Position numbers and translations under genes: made by a program
Assembly: GCA_030248195.1 (NCBI GenBank)
Contig: JASAND010020616.1
Coordinates: 1 to 64,000 of the forward strand
DNA length: 64,000 nucleotides
Reading direction: 5' to 3'
Source: Trissonchulus latispiculum
Taxonomy: Eukaryota; Nematoda; Enoplea; Enoplida; Ironidae
Shown here: positions 32,713 to 44,814 of the stretch, in pieces
Position numbering within the stretch: the stretch's first letter is position 1
Layout of the letters: each line of letters starts with the position of its first letter
Notes under the pieces: generated by a model
What the model was told of the DNA's origin: nothing
What the model saw: only the letters and a program-made list of their open reading frames with translations
Databases searched by the model: none

Positions 32713-33111
32713 TGTGCTGCCAGTACATACTAGAGACTCAAGAAACTTGGGAGTTGACCCTACTTCGAACAGGTGGGGCACTTCCAGTATACGCGGGGCT
32801 TCCGTACCAACGAGGAGCGGGGATAGGCAACATATTCCGGAGACTATTTAGAGCCGCACTTCCAATTCTCAAACGGGTGGGTCTATTTGCAGGTAAAAGT
32901 CTAGCTAAGAATGCACTAGCCCTAGCGTCAGACGTAACCCAAGACATAAAAGGTGAAGACATAAACACAGTTTCTTGGTGAGACATTAACTGCTGCAGGT
33001 GAACATATTCAACAAGGCGAAGGTATCGGCCAAAGACCTAGATCTAACAACATAAAAGGAGTACGCGGGCGAGGTAGACCACCGAAACAACAACTAGATA
33101 TATTCACTTAA
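32712..33111 (+). pseudogene. Polinton pVI-like small virion protein, one frameshift
   Basis: Starts at the ATG overlapping the penton stop. It contains PVYAGLPYQRGAGIGNIFRR and an amphipathic helix (RAALPILKRVG, KSLAKNALALASDV), the layout of adenovirus pVI-like/minor capsid proteins that disrupt membranes. A +1 shift near 32965 gives a premature TGA. The other frame continues through a Gly/Arg-rich basic end (GVRGRGRPPK) to TAA at 33109. A role in virion assembly is inferred from family knowledge. Confidence 0.7.
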
Positions 33112-33113
33112 GC

Positions 33114-34358
33114 ATGACTAAACAGGTAGATTCTCGATCGCTTCCTGGATTTAAATCGGAGCTGGACCTTTTCACCGTCCCGCCTACCCAAGTCGCTGTT
33201 GAGCACGGGTACTGGGCGGAAATCGGTCCTCAAACCCGATAACTGAATCAGGCCCTTACCGTTTTACTGTTCCCAAAGACTCGTACAATGTTGACCTAAA
33301 CAAAAACTACCTGTATCTTAAAGTTGACGGGGGATGCAGGGACTCCCATTAACCTTTTCGGCAAACCCTTCTTCCAGCAATGTATAGTCAAACTTTCAGA
33401 CAAGGTAATCTACAATTCGGGTCCCCACTACGCATACCAGGCCTACATTGAAACTATGCTGAATTATTCTCGGAATGCAAAAGAAGGTCACCTACAGGCT
33501 GCCGGTTATGAGTTCGACTCCGGTACAAGGGGCACATGAGTTGCTACAAAATCCGCTGAGTTTGTGGCACCGATCCACTGCGATCTATCCAAACAAGAAA
33601 AGTACCTCCTAAGCGACTGTCAACTGACCATTGAGCTGCACCGAAACCCAGACAAGTTCTGTCTCAGTTCTCAGGGAAGCAGTAAAGTCAAGGTTGAGGA
33701 CATGCGCTGGTACTTGAGAAAGGTTAAGTGCCAAGACTCTATGCCCCTAGCCATTGAAAATATTCTCTCCCAGGGACACACTGCAAAGTATCCCATCCGA
33801 CGAACAAAGGTGGTAGCTCGACATCTGAGCGCCGGCGTACAAACCATTGTCGAAAACTCCATATTCACCGGCCAACTTTCTAGAAAAGTGATTATTGGGT
33901 TAGTCAAGTCTGAGGCGTTTAACGGATCTTTAACAGCTGACCCCCTGACACTGGAGACCATCAACATTACCGAAATTAGTCTAAAATGCGGGGACGAGTA
34001 CATTCCTAGACAACCCATGAAAATTGACTTCTCCAATCCTCGAGGCTACACCTTCCCGTTTGTTTTTTTCGAAGCTATCGATATGGCTGGGGATGACAAT
34101 GGGTGCTACATCAGCTACGCAGACTTCAAAGATGGTAACGCTTTCTTCGCCTTTGACCTCCCCCGGATAACACCGACGCCGGCGCCATGCAGTTAATTCG
34201 GGAGGGAAACGTCTCTCTTCGGATACTACTGAGTAAGGCGTTGAGTGCTACAAGTTATCCTCACGGGGTTGAAAATTGAAACCATTATATACGGGGAATT
34301 TGACAACCATATCTCAATCGATTACAACCGTACACCTTTCTTCAATTACGCCATATGA
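33114..34358 (+). pseudogene. MCP: Polinton major capsid protein (double jelly-roll), broken
   Basis: Starts MTKQVDSRSLPGFKSELDLF with the conserved TVPPTQ. A stop appears at about 33239. The body then reads INLFGKPFFQQCIVKLSD, a second stop at 33537, then DCQLTIELHRNPDKFCL and a long unbroken stretch to ...FFAFDL near 34160. A slip in a C-run moves the end (GAMQLIREGNVSLRI; YGEFDNHISIDYNR) into other frames. The stop TGA at 34356-34358 overlaps the protease ATG (ATGA). Four or more lesions; family assignment rests on the N- and C-terminal blocks. Confidence 0.85.
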
Positions 34359-34367
34359 ATACACTAG
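34355..34367 (+). pseudogene. PRO: Polinton cysteine protease, first codons before the LTR element
   Basis: ATG overlapping the capsid stop, followed by three to four codons (MNTL), ending in CTAG, the duplicated target of the LTR element. The rest of the gene lies at 43327-43788. Confidence 0.7.
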
Positions 34368-35573
34368 TGTTAACTACCGGTTTACTGTCCGGTAACTAAA
34401 CCGGCAACTAGATGGCGGAACGATAGCAGGTTCAATTAAAGTCCTAACCTAAGGTGCAACTCGCTCGAAGAAATGCAAAAGCCCTAACTAAAGGTTCCCT
34501 AATGAAAGAGTAAATAAGGCATATTATTTAATAACAGAACTTACGGTTTTACTCAGATAAGCATAAAATAAGGCAAATTCAATAGATGGCTCTATAGGCC
34601 GACACACCTTGACGACTGACAATACAACAATGATTACATAAGCAATTAAGCTACCTTATATAAGCTAGATGGCTGCTGTTTATAGCGATTATGTTGATCA
34701 TTCATGAAAGTTACCAAAGTAATTTGGGGCGGATTACAGTTAGTAAAGTAGGTTTTTAACATCGCTGTTAAAATGTTAACTACCGGTTTACTGTCCGGCA
34801 ACTAAACCGGCAACTAGATGGCGGAACGATAGCAGGTTCAATTAAAGTCCTAACCTAAGGTGCAACTCGCTCGAAGAAATGTAAAAGCCCTAACTAAAGG
34901 TTCCATAATGAAAGAGTAAATAAGGCATATTACTTAATAACAGAACTTACGGTTTTACTCAGATAAGCATAAAATAAGGCAAATACAATAGATGGCTCTA
35001 TAGGCCGACACACCTTGACGACTGACAATACAACAATGATTACATAAGCAATTAAGCTACCTTATATAAGCTAGATGGCTGCTGTTTATAGCGATTACGT
35101 TGATCATTCATGAAAGTTACCAAAGTAATTTGGGGCGGATTACAGTTAGTAAAGTAGGTTTTTAACATCGCTGTTAAAATGTTAACTACCGGTTTACTGT
35201 CCGGTAACTAAACCGGCAACTAGATGGCGGAACGATAGCAGGTTCAATTAAAGTCCTAACCTAAGGTGCAACTCGCTCGAAGAAATGTAAAAGCCCTAAC
35301 TAAAGGTTCCATAATGAAAGAGTAAATAAGGCATATTACTTAATAACAGAACTTACGGTTTTACTCAGATAAGCATAAAATAAGGCAAATACAATAGATG
35401 GCTCTATAGGCCGACACACCTTGACGACTGACAATACAACAATGATTACATAAGCAATTAAGCTACCTTATATAAGCTAGATGGCTGCTGTTTATAGCGA
35501 TTACGTTGATCATTCATGAAAGTTACCAAAGTAATTTGGGGCGGATTACAGTTAGTAAAGTAGGTTTTTAACA
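34368..35573. repeat. Three tandem copies of the LTR
   Basis: LTR copies at 34368-34761, 34774-35169 and 35182-35573 are nearly identical (about 394 bp each). They are separated by the same 12-base linker TCGCTGTTAAAA. All carry TATATAAG and polyadenylation-like AATAAGG motifs. The array is most simply explained by unequal recombination or template switching. Confidence 0.9.
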
Positions 35574-35945
35574 TCATCCCCCTGGAAATAATTTTAGCGC
35601 CTGATAAAATTCCAAGATAAAGAGAATGCTACCGTAATTCGAGTAAAGAATAAAAAGTAGATAAAGTCCCATTTCCAACTCCGTATGAGCGGACCTAAAC
35701 CGTGCAACACCGTGCGGTGCGCCATTCAGATGCCCACATAGCAGTGAAAGAAAGAACTTCAAAAGAAAGAAAGATTTGGTAGCTATTGGTAGTCAAATAC
35801 AAGTAACCTCGAAACATAGGGGTTAGATGTTTCACATTGAACGTAAACTTGATAGCAATATTAGACTAACTGTAAATCCAATTTAGAAAAACAAAAGAAA
35901 CGTAAGTTCAAACGAAACCCAATATAGAAAGATGAAAACCCTTAA

Positions 35946-36953
35946 GGTGCTGGTTTCGTTTTGTGCAGTGCTTTTGTGGGTATTTTTTGAAACGCCATAA
36001 CTTTCGCACTTTTGTGAGCTGGAAAGAGCTTTATACATCATTTTAAAGCTTATAATCTGTAAATTCTCATGAGAGTACGAAACTAGTAAAAATCTGCAAA
36101 AAATAGCGAAAATTTTCTGACATACTGACAACTGACAGGCTGAATATAGACCAAACATTTTTGAACATCGATTTCTCAAAACTGTGAAATCGGCCAAAAT
36201 TTTTTCTTGTGCTGTCCTATAAAGGACATGTGGGCCGAGGGACATTTTTTTGGATTTGGCTCAGCAGGTCTTAACAGTCAAGAAAATCTATTAAATGTGC
36301 GGTGACACGAAATTTCGCAACTTTGCATTGAGTTTTTTCGCAACTGGAGATGTTTTAGCTCAAACCAAGAACAATGTCCCTCCGCAATAGTGCGAATTCT
36401 CATCCTGCCAAAAATCACGCGAATCCATTGGGTGGTTTTTGAGAAATCGATGTTCAAAACAAAATAATCGCAGTTTTGCCAAAATGGTTTTTCGGCCAAA
36501 TCTCTAACTTAGAGCAACAAACTCCGGCTAATAAGCATTGATAAAATGTGCAATGAGACTGTGTATCGATCGAGTATAAATAAACCAAAATTGTCCGAAC
36601 GACTTGGTAGTAATTTTGAAAAAACTGATTTTCTCGAAAACGTCTATTTTTAGACCCCAAAAATCGTTTTTTGCTTATACTGACTTAACCACAAGAGATA
36701 GCTCAAAAGTTGTAAAAGCAAAAATGTTCATTTTTGTGCCCTCTTTCCAGCCATACCAACCAATCTGGTGTCTCGACTATGTGCTGAGAGAATAATGGCA
36801 AAAACCAAAAATTTCCTATCTTTGCACCTAAAAATGCGGGACTGATTCCAGAATGTTAAAGAGCACCGAAATAGTATATTTGGAAAGTTTCATTCACTTT
36901 CATAAAGAATTAAAGCCTATAGGGTCAAATTTACACAAAACGATACCAGCACC
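35946..36953 (+). mobile_element. TTAA element, GGTGCTGGT family, copy A
   Basis: 1.0-kb element between TTAA at 35942-35945 and 36954-36957. It begins GGTGCTGGTTTCG and ends CGATACCAGCACC, inverted termini of about 12 bases. The interior is rich in AAATCGATGTTCAAAAC-type sequence shared with copies B and C. Non-coding. It is inserted in the LTR element, so it is younger than that. Confidence 0.8.
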
Positions 36954-36957
36954 TTAA

Positions 36958-39486
36958 GCCACTATTAAAGAAAACCACACGCATACAAAACCACAACACA
37001 CACAAATCAATCACACTTACAAGTACTTATACAGCGCGCACAGTACAGAAATTCACTGCTTTACAAGATTAATATACGACAACTATCCTATACACAGCCA
37101 AAAATACAAGTTACCTATACAACAATCAAAAGAGTAAATTCGACAAATTACCTTTACAGCCGATTCAAAACATCTTATCTTTACAACAGTGAAAAAGACT
37201 AAATACGGCAAAGTACTGACAAACAAATAGGTTGACAATGGGTCTTACTACATGACATTAAACAGTGCATCTTATAAGATAAATATAGCTTACGCTAACA
37301 GTACAAAATTCAACTACTGTACAGCACAAAGAAAAGAAACAGTTTCAAATTAACTACAGGTTCACAGATTCAACAGATATAAAGAGCAGAACAGAAACTA
37401 CCGTATCAGTACAATCCATTCTAACTCAATTCTTGGACCTTGGCATAAAAGCCCTCAGAATCAATGAATTGTATTACCGAAATGGTAGTTTAAAGGAAAA
37501 CAGATTTCAACATAAACAAACAGTCCAAAGTAAACCCTAAACAAACCTAACTTAAAGATCCAAAATAACAAAAGTTCAAGAATTTAGTTTGTCCGAAAGA
37601 TAGCAATTTTAAAGATAACCTAAACTCACACTACTAAACCACAAATACTACTACAACAAATATTTCAAATTACAGATTCATCCCCTGGCTAAAAATACGA
37701 GTACCCACGAGTAATAAACACCAAAACAACACATATCCTGACAAAGCCAAAACTAATTCCAAATTCTATACAAAATCAAAACTCAATACAGAAAGATTGA
37801 CAGAAAAGAGAAAATATCTAACTAACTACAGACAAAAAATAAAGCAAAAAATTAAAGACAAAAATCAAAAGACAAAATGCTATGGCAGTTAAAATGACAG
37901 TTCTTTGATATGATGGCTGATGTAAGGCGTAAGTGAGATTGAGCATAAAAGCACCGTTGGAAGGAATGCACTCGAGATGGAATAGATAGCTGCATAGCTG
38001 AAATAGACAAGCATTCACAACCATAAAAATACTCGTAATCAAACTAAGAGATTTAATGCCTTTTAAAGAATAGAGTCGATAGAAAAGAGAAAAGAAAAGA
38101 ATTTCTAAAGTTTTACAAAATCACGTTTTTACAAATGACTAAAGCTTCACTCAAAAAACTACTTAATTACACCAAACACATAAATACATCTTGAGTACCC
38201 TTTTTGTATGAGATTTTAAACTAAGTTCAAGATAGAAAAGAAAAGAAGTTTTACAAAAGATAAGAGCTACTTTACACCGAAATGGCTTAAGCTGAATTAG
38301 GTGTTAAAAAAGATAAAGATATAGAATAAAATACTGCTCTAATCTACTGCCAAAAATTACAAAGCAAATATAGAATACAGAGAAAAATACAAAATTACAA
38401 GAAAAACACAACATAATTAGAAATAAAGAAGCTTTAAACAGATTAACTAGAGATTCAAAATTAGAATTCAAAATGCAGAATTAGCTTGCCAAATTAAGTA
38501 ACAAATACAAAACAAAAACAAAAACAAAGAACAAAAACCTAGCTACTAAACACACATATATATAGAGACGCTGGCATCTTATTTTTATTGGTCCTTTTAA
38601 TATATATATAGGACTCGTTTTGCCTCTTTTTAGATGCCTTAATTTTCTCTGCGTCATTTGTACAGCATCATTCTTTTTATGGGCTTTTTGCTGTATATGC
38701 ATATTAATACTGAGAACAACAAATACAAAATTCAAAATACAAAACAATGAAGTAGAATAAGTAAGTGCCAAATTAATAATCAATCGAAAAACAGTAACTC
38801 TGATTAATCCTAATTAATAACAAAAACAAAACAAAACCGACTAACAGTACAGTACAAAAGTGACTTCTCGCAATCCGTGCGCACAAAATACTAAACTTGA
38901 CTAATAATAAACCGTATGTAAGTGACTACGCACTATCCGTACTATCAAAATACTAACAAAATGACTATAGCAAGCTAATTCCAAATTAGTAGTACAAAAT
39001 TCGTCCTTGAAACAACACAATGAGGCGTTTTAGGAATGCACGTATAGAATAAGCCTCTGAAGACAACTTCTTCTTCTTCAACACAACAACAACAACAAAG
39101 TAACTAATAAATTGCTTGCTTTTAAATGAACTTCTGATACTTCAGATTAGTAAACTAGCAAAACAACTGCTTTAGAGAAAAAAATTCCACAAAAGTAAGC
39201 TTTCAAGTAATTCAGAATAACGATTAGCAAAACTAGATCAAAAGTAGTATGAAAAGTAAAAAAAAAATGAAAACAAAATATAAGCGATACACGCTACCAG
39301 ACGACAGCACTAGTCCTATGTATATACGACTAGGAGCATTGTGGGTAGCTACGTACTATGTGAAGGAAAACTTGCACTTAGCACGCAGAAAAGTAACGAT
39401 ATACAACCCGATGACCGTAAAGAATAATACCACTTTTCATTACTACTTTTATACGTACATCTGGTATATACGCATATCTAATATCA
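36958..39486. other. A-rich interior of the LTR element
   Basis: About 2.5 kb, very A-rich on the plus strand (T-rich in the element's sense). It has many ACAAAA phrases and short CAACAACAACAA runs near 39085. No gene seen in either strand. Confidence 0.6.
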
Positions 39487-41200
39487 TTATCTAACTGCAG
39501 AGAAAGGCGATGACAAAGCTCGTGGCTGAGAGGTAATAATCACGTTGGACTTTTCCAAACCTAGTCCATTTTCCATATACATATTTTGCTTCAGCTTATC
39601 ATAAGTGCTTTTTTCCACATCTTTAGCACTTGAATTGCCCTTTTCTTCATCAAATAATAAATCCAAGCCATAATTATCCTGCTTTGGGGCAATAGTCAAT
39701 ACAGTTCCCATAAAAGCTGAAGTATCACTCTTTGAGCCACTATTCGCAAGAGCTTTGTTAGATTCTACTTTGCTTCTCCCATTCTCAAACTGTTCAAAAG
39801 AATCTTCACTGGAAGGCAATACGTATACTTCCATTGTTAAATGTCTTCCAGGGAAATCAGGATCAGGGACACGTATCCACTTTGTTTTCAAACCTTGCAC
39901 TTCTTTGAGACTTCCATTCCGTTCAGGCTTTACATCTGTAGGCTGATGACTCAGTACAGAATCCAAAGTTTCATCATCAATGGAATGGTCAATAAAATCC
40001 ATACAAGGGTCATAGTGTTCCAAGCCTTTCACAGCAAGAGATATGCCATCATTGAGATCATTGTGTCCTGAAGAAAGTGCTTCATTGCTCCTGTCCAAAT
40101 GATCAGACTCCAGCGAACATAAGGTCGAATTTGAAATAGTCGAAACCTGGGACCTTGAGCACAAGAAATTATGGTCTTGGCATTTTCTGCCCAGACTATC
40201 TGCCTGCTTCGAAATACCGTAGGACGTATCAAAATTATTCGAAGGTAACCCGTTCAAACAAGCGGATTTACGTTTAGGGAGGTATGACCTGTTTTGGGGG
40301 GTCAAAAACGTACATTTTCCAAAATTTCGACCAAAAGAAGCAAAATTCGAGGGGTAAGAACGTGAAATTCTGTTCCAGCGCGTCGCGCTTGGCCTAAAAC
40401 TACTGTTCGTTTGACTCTGAGGGCCCAATTTTACAAATCGACCAGAACTATTTTGAGATTTGGGCCAAATGGCATTATGGCCATATTGAAAAGCGTTTTG
40501 GCCTGTAAAAATTCTTGGAGAAACACATCTAGGAAACGAATATCGGTTATAGTAGCAGTTCATAGGGCTACTCTTAGTCACAGCATTTGTTTGGTTCTGC
40601 CACTTCGTAAAAAATTTTTCGCCCGAAAAATCTGGACACACATCAAAGGTTCGAAAACGACCATTTTTCAAAGGATTTTTCGACCTAGAAAACGAAGTCT
40701 GAGGGTTAGGACGAAAAGAATGGTTGTTTTTGGTGTAGTTTCCTAGGCCACAACTAGGAATAACATTGAATTCGTTTCTGTACATAAAACTTGAATTTTG
40801 ACCAGAAAAAGTTCGAAATTGGGGATCTGCATGGGGGCGAAATTGTCACTATAACGAATTCCATTATTTATGCTTCCCAAATGGCCTGAAATCGTGTTTG
40901 GAAAACAGAAAACCCACACGAAAAACATCTGATGGGTGGGGGAACGTATATACTAAGCAAACTTGGGGGAGAAATACCATTCCTGGAACTACGTACGTAT
41001 GTCGGCGAAAACGAAAAATTGGACGAAAAATTCCTAGTTTTCGGTAAAAACGCAAAATTATCATAACGTGAACTTCTCGAACAATTGCGCGAATGGGCAT
41101 GAAAAGGAAATCGGGATCGAAAATTATACATACGTATGGGACACGTAGCCATTAAAGGGCCAACTTTGTGACAGAAAAAACACCGACGAAACTGACTCAT
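39487..41200 (-). pseudogene. Gag-like region of the LTR element, frameshifted
   Basis: At the 5' end (41200) the frame reads RCFFCHKVGPLMATCPI, a Cys-x2-Cys...Cys zinc-knuckle pattern in which the usual His is Pro, followed by Arg/Asn/Ser/Phe-rich sequence. A frame of 432 codons (40785-39487) continues the same composition (NHSFRPNPQTSFSRSK). It then becomes acidic and ordered (TKWIRVPDPDFPGRHLTMEVYV, YGLDLLFDEEKG) and stops. I infer the nucleocapsid end of a gag protein plus an unrecognised C-terminal domain. There is no protease active site DTG/DSG. Confidence 0.45.
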
Positions 41201-43138
41201 GTGAAATTTTTTGCCCGAAAATGACTAGATCTGCGCATTGCAAACTATCAGTGGCATATTATTGAGAAAAACACCAGCTATTCCAAAAAATAGTTCGAAA
41301 ACGACAACTTTGGAAAAGGGGTAAGGGGGTAAGGGGGGCGCCGACAAAAAAACCGAAACTGTTTATTGTCGTATGTACGTATGTACGTATGTTTAGTACG
41401 CGTGCGCTACAAAACAGATTCAAATAAAATAGTACGTATACCAACGCAAAGCTGACAAAAATATTACGTTTCAGAAGAAAAAAATCGCAATTGCGAAGAA
41501 GAAATAGCAAAATTTGCTCAAAAGCAGAAAAAAGTGAAAATTGTCGACGAAACAACTGGGGAGGAGGCACGTTTCTTTCCCAAAATGGGCATAATTGCAC
41601 GAAACCAGCATATATAGTGCATACGACCTTCGACCTTCTGTTTGCTTAAAAAAGACCAAAGCTACCAGTTTTCTAAAGTACGTATGTTTCCAAATGTCAA
41701 AATTTCATCAAAAATCTGTCTAAAAATGCATTTTTTTAAAAACAACAAGACCAACACAATATGCGTCTGCTCCGATATTAATGCTTACGCGCGCACAAAA
41801 CAGAATTTCGCCTCAAATCTACCCAAAAATTCAAAAAAATCTCAAAGATTCGTCGAAAATAACACAATTTTTGCCTCAATCGGCCTTATATACGTATACA
41901 AAAAAATTGCAAAATCATCGGCAAAATTGCTTCAAATGCCAAAATTAACGTTCCTGATTAAATCACAAATAGGGGGGGGGGTTGGGAATATTGTTATGGA
42001 GGACATTTGCGTTGATAATTGAAAAATTTTCAACAATATGTCCAAAAATTGGTAAATTTGGGGGTGGGGGTGGGGGTACAAAATTAAGTCAAAATCACGT
42101 TTTTGCCGCAAAAACCAGTCGAAAATCTTCCTGGAACGACGTTCTGGGCCTAGGACGGTCGTTATTTGAAGCAATTCGGCCTAAAATCGTTCAAAAATCG
42201 ATTTTTGGGTCGATTGGGGGTTTCGAAATTTTATCCTAAAATTTCCCGAAACTTCGAAATTTTGGCGATTATGGGTCCCCAAAAATTATACAACGCTTGG
42301 GGGGGTTCCCAGAAGAAATATTCAGCCAAAAATTTGCCAAAATTCAACGAAATTTGACCTTCGGGGGGAGTTTGGGGGGGTCAAAATTTTGCCCAAAAAG
42401 TGCCTAAAATTGCAAAAATCTAGCAATTACGGGTCCCCAAAAATTATACAACGCTTGGGGAGTACCCACAATTTTTATTTAGGCAAAAGTTTGCAAAAAT
42501 GTGACGAAATTAGCCTTTGGGGGGGGGGGGTATAAAAATTACCAAAATTTAGCAATTTTTTGCAAAAATTTGCAAATAATGCTCCAAGATCAGCTTCTGT
42601 TGCTTTCTCCTTCGTGTCAAGGTTTCTCAGTATCGAGAAAATTCGGCACAAAGGTGGTAGAAAAACCCACAAAAAATTTTCCTAACTACAAAAATTTTCA
42701 AAAATTTTCTCCCGTCTTGGGGGTGGGGGGGGGTGGGGGGGGGTTGGGATCCTATCTTAAATCCACCTAAAATTTACTGCAAATTAGGTTATTGGGCTGC
42801 CCCAATAACGCAGTATAGGTTATTTCGCCGTCCCCCAACTCAAAACTTCTGGGGGTTGGGGTGAGGGTGGGGGTAAGACAAGTCCCCCAACGGACTTTCC
42901 CGACTTTCTAAATTTGTCATTTTTCAGAGTTGCACCCTACACAATAGGAGAATTTTAAAGTCTTCAAACTTAAACAAAAAGCGTTTTAAAAGATTCTCCA
43001 AATTTTTGCGATTCTAAAAATACAAACCTTTTTCAATAAATCGCAAAATTAAGTTCAAAAAGCGTTTTTGAAAAATCACGAAATTTGAAACTTTTTCAAT
43101 TTAGCAAACCGGACAGTGGTCCTGTCACGGTCGCCAAA
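41201..43138. other. Leader region of LTR element with G-runs
   Basis: In the element's sense this follows the primer site. On the plus strand it shows repeated runs of 5-11 G (for example 41970, 42060, 42300, 42520, 42720-42745), often in phrases GGGGGTGGGGG, interspersed with AAAATTTTGCCAAAA-like units. Copies of CCCCAAAAATTATACAACGC occur at 42276 and 42436. No gene seen. Confidence 0.55.
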
Positions 43139-43326
43139 TGTTAACTACCGGTTTACTGTCCGGTAACTAAACCAGCAACTAGATGGCGGAACGATAGCAG
43201 ATTCAATTACAGTCCTAACCTAAGGTGCAACTCGCTCGAACAAATGTAAAAGCTCTAACTAAAGGTGCCCTAATGAAAGAGTAAATAAGGCATATTATTT
43301 ACAGTTAGTAAAGTAGGTTTTTAACA
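43139..43326. repeat. Right LTR, internally deleted
   Basis: 188 bases: the first 155 or so of the LTR are joined to its last 30 (CAGTTAGTAAAGTAGG...). It is the 5' LTR in the element's sense. Loss of about 205 internal bases removes the TATATAAG region. Confidence 0.85.
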
Positions 43327-43788
43327 CTAGAAATTGAATACACGTAGCGCCTCTCGTTAAAAATTTCGTTGGAGTCTTTCCCATTGACCATCTTCCTGAG
43401 ACGCCGCTCGACACATTCTGCTTTGTAGCCAACACAGATCCCTGCCAACTTCCTGGACAGCACTGGGTGGCGGTATACCTAGATAAATACGCCGAGTACT
43501 TTGACAGGTACGGCCGACCACCACTTAGAGTTTGAAAAATACTTTGAGGGGCGGTTACAAAAACATAATCCCATTCGCTTACAAGATTACACCACTTTCG
43601 TCTGCGGGGAGTACTGCATCTACTTCCTCTATCATCGGGATAAAGGGTTGTCCTTCGAAGACATAATCTCCTTTCTTAGAGAGCGACCTTGTAAAAACTA
43701 CGAAATCGTGAAGGGTTTTGTTTGTCTGTCTACGATAACTGAGGGAGACTTCATAAATGACCGGGCAGAGCTGGTGGTCCAACGTTGA
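43327..43788 (+). pseudogene. PRO: Polinton adenain-like cysteine protease, main part
   Basis: Virion maturation protease of the C5/Ulp1-like type. It reads VGVFPIDHLPETPLDTFCF, then QHWVAVYLDKYAEYFD (catalytic His region near 43460). After a one-base shift near 43500 comes LEFEKYFEGRLQ and VCGEYCIYFLYH (catalytic Cys region near 43610), ending at TGA 43786-43788. A further shift lies near 43355. The start codons are on the far side of the LTR element (34355). Confidence 0.85.
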
Positions 43789-43844
43789 TAAGTCTTAGGC
43801 GCGAAATAATGGGAACAACACAATAACGAAATTATAATTCACCG

Positions 43845-44248
43845 ATGGGGTTTGGTTGGGGTAAAATTCTAGTCACCGTCTCATCCATCTTACTATTAGC
43901 GGTTACACTAGTAATTCTTGTCTCTGCAGTACCTTCGGGAGTCTGTCTTGACCAAACAATGATAGATCAACTCAGAAAAGCTTTCAATCAAAAAGTTAAT
44001 CTAACCGTACTCGGAACTGAGCCTTGTTGGTATTCTCTCAATATCGATTGGGCAGAAATATGCTTCAGTCACAACTACGATGTTCTATGCGTCTCTATCC
44101 CAACAGTCCTCAACAATCAACAACAACAACAACAACAATCCCAACAGGTGGAGAAGTAGTAACGACAGTATTTATTTACATTGTCGACGGAATAGAACAC
44201 ACAGAACAAATATTTGCTGGGCACGTGACTTCCTGGTTACTCCAATAG
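43845..44248 (+). pseudogene. Small membrane protein after the protease, frame altered at a CAA run
   Basis: ATG 43845; residues 9-30 are a hydrophobic anchor (VTVSSILLLAVTLVILVSA), then a Cys-containing outer part. At a (CAA)n run near 44115 the frame passes into polyglutamine and stops at 44159. One frame over, the sequence stays open (TVFIYIVDGIEHTEQIF) to 44248, suggesting slippage in the repeat shifted it. Position after the protease and general layout match other small Polinton membrane genes. Function unknown. Confidence 0.5.
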
Positions 44249-44814
44249 TCCACTTAAGGGCTCCCCAAGGAAAAGGGGTAAAAACCACAACTATTTTTGC
44301 TATAAAAATAAAACTATAAAAATTTTAAAAAATCAAACAAAAATAAAAAACCACAAAAAAACCGGTAATGGGCCGACGCCGGGTCCCAAGCCCCGGGGGA
44401 AGAACGCAGAGGGACGGTGACGAGGAAGCTTGGAGATGTGTGAATGCTTTTGAAACTGGGGGTATATACTGGGTGTTGTCAAGGTGTGTGGTTGCTAAAG
44501 GCAGGAACTAGGTGTAATACTAGGAGTATGGCAGGAAGTACTGGGGGTATAAACAGGATGTTCGACAGGAAGTACAGGGGTACAGGGGGTACTGGGGATA
44601 CTGGGTCATTAGTTTCCCCAGTGGTCATGCAATAAAAAAAACAAGGAAACCAAGGGCAGGAGGAAAAACTAGCAGATATTGACACAGGGATGTCGTAATA
44701 ACCCGGGGGAAATCCAATCCCGGATTGAGGCATGAAATGGTGGCCCTATACTACTGACGTCCCCTGACACGCATAGAACCGAGATCGGTTAAATTTTGAA
44801 CGTTCTTATAAAGA
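44249..44814. other. Spacer with repeated ACTGGGGGTA units
   Basis: From about 44440 to 44620 the phrase TACTGGGGGTAT/ACAGGGGGTACTGGG recurs irregularly. Its complement loosely resembles the CCCAGT/CCAGTCATAC repeats at 9330-9470, so these may be related subterminal sequences of the outer Polinton, but no clean inverted repeat could be aligned by eye. A TATAAAG motif lies at 44807-44813. Confidence 0.4.

Larger units (their letters stand above)
34368..43326 (-). mobile_element. LTR retroelement without recognisable reverse transcriptase, minus strand
   Basis: Bounded by TGTTAAC...TTTTTAACA LTRs and a 4-bp duplication CTAG (34364-34367, 43327-43330). On the minus strand the right LTR is followed after two bases by TGGCGACCGTGACAGGAC, a tRNA primer-binding site (complement of a tRNA 3' end ...GGTCGCCA). 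A purine tract GGGGGATGA directly precedes the other LTR. The interior contains a gag-like region with a zinc-knuckle-like motif but no reverse transcriptase, integrase or RNase H motif, so it resembles a large non-autonomous (LARD-type) element. A TTAA element is nested in it. Confidence 0.85.

Noticed and set aside
38481..38783. Minus-strand 100-codon frame with hydrophobic stretches
   Set aside because: Lies in the A/T-rich interior of the LTR element; hydrophobic residues follow from the T-rich strand.
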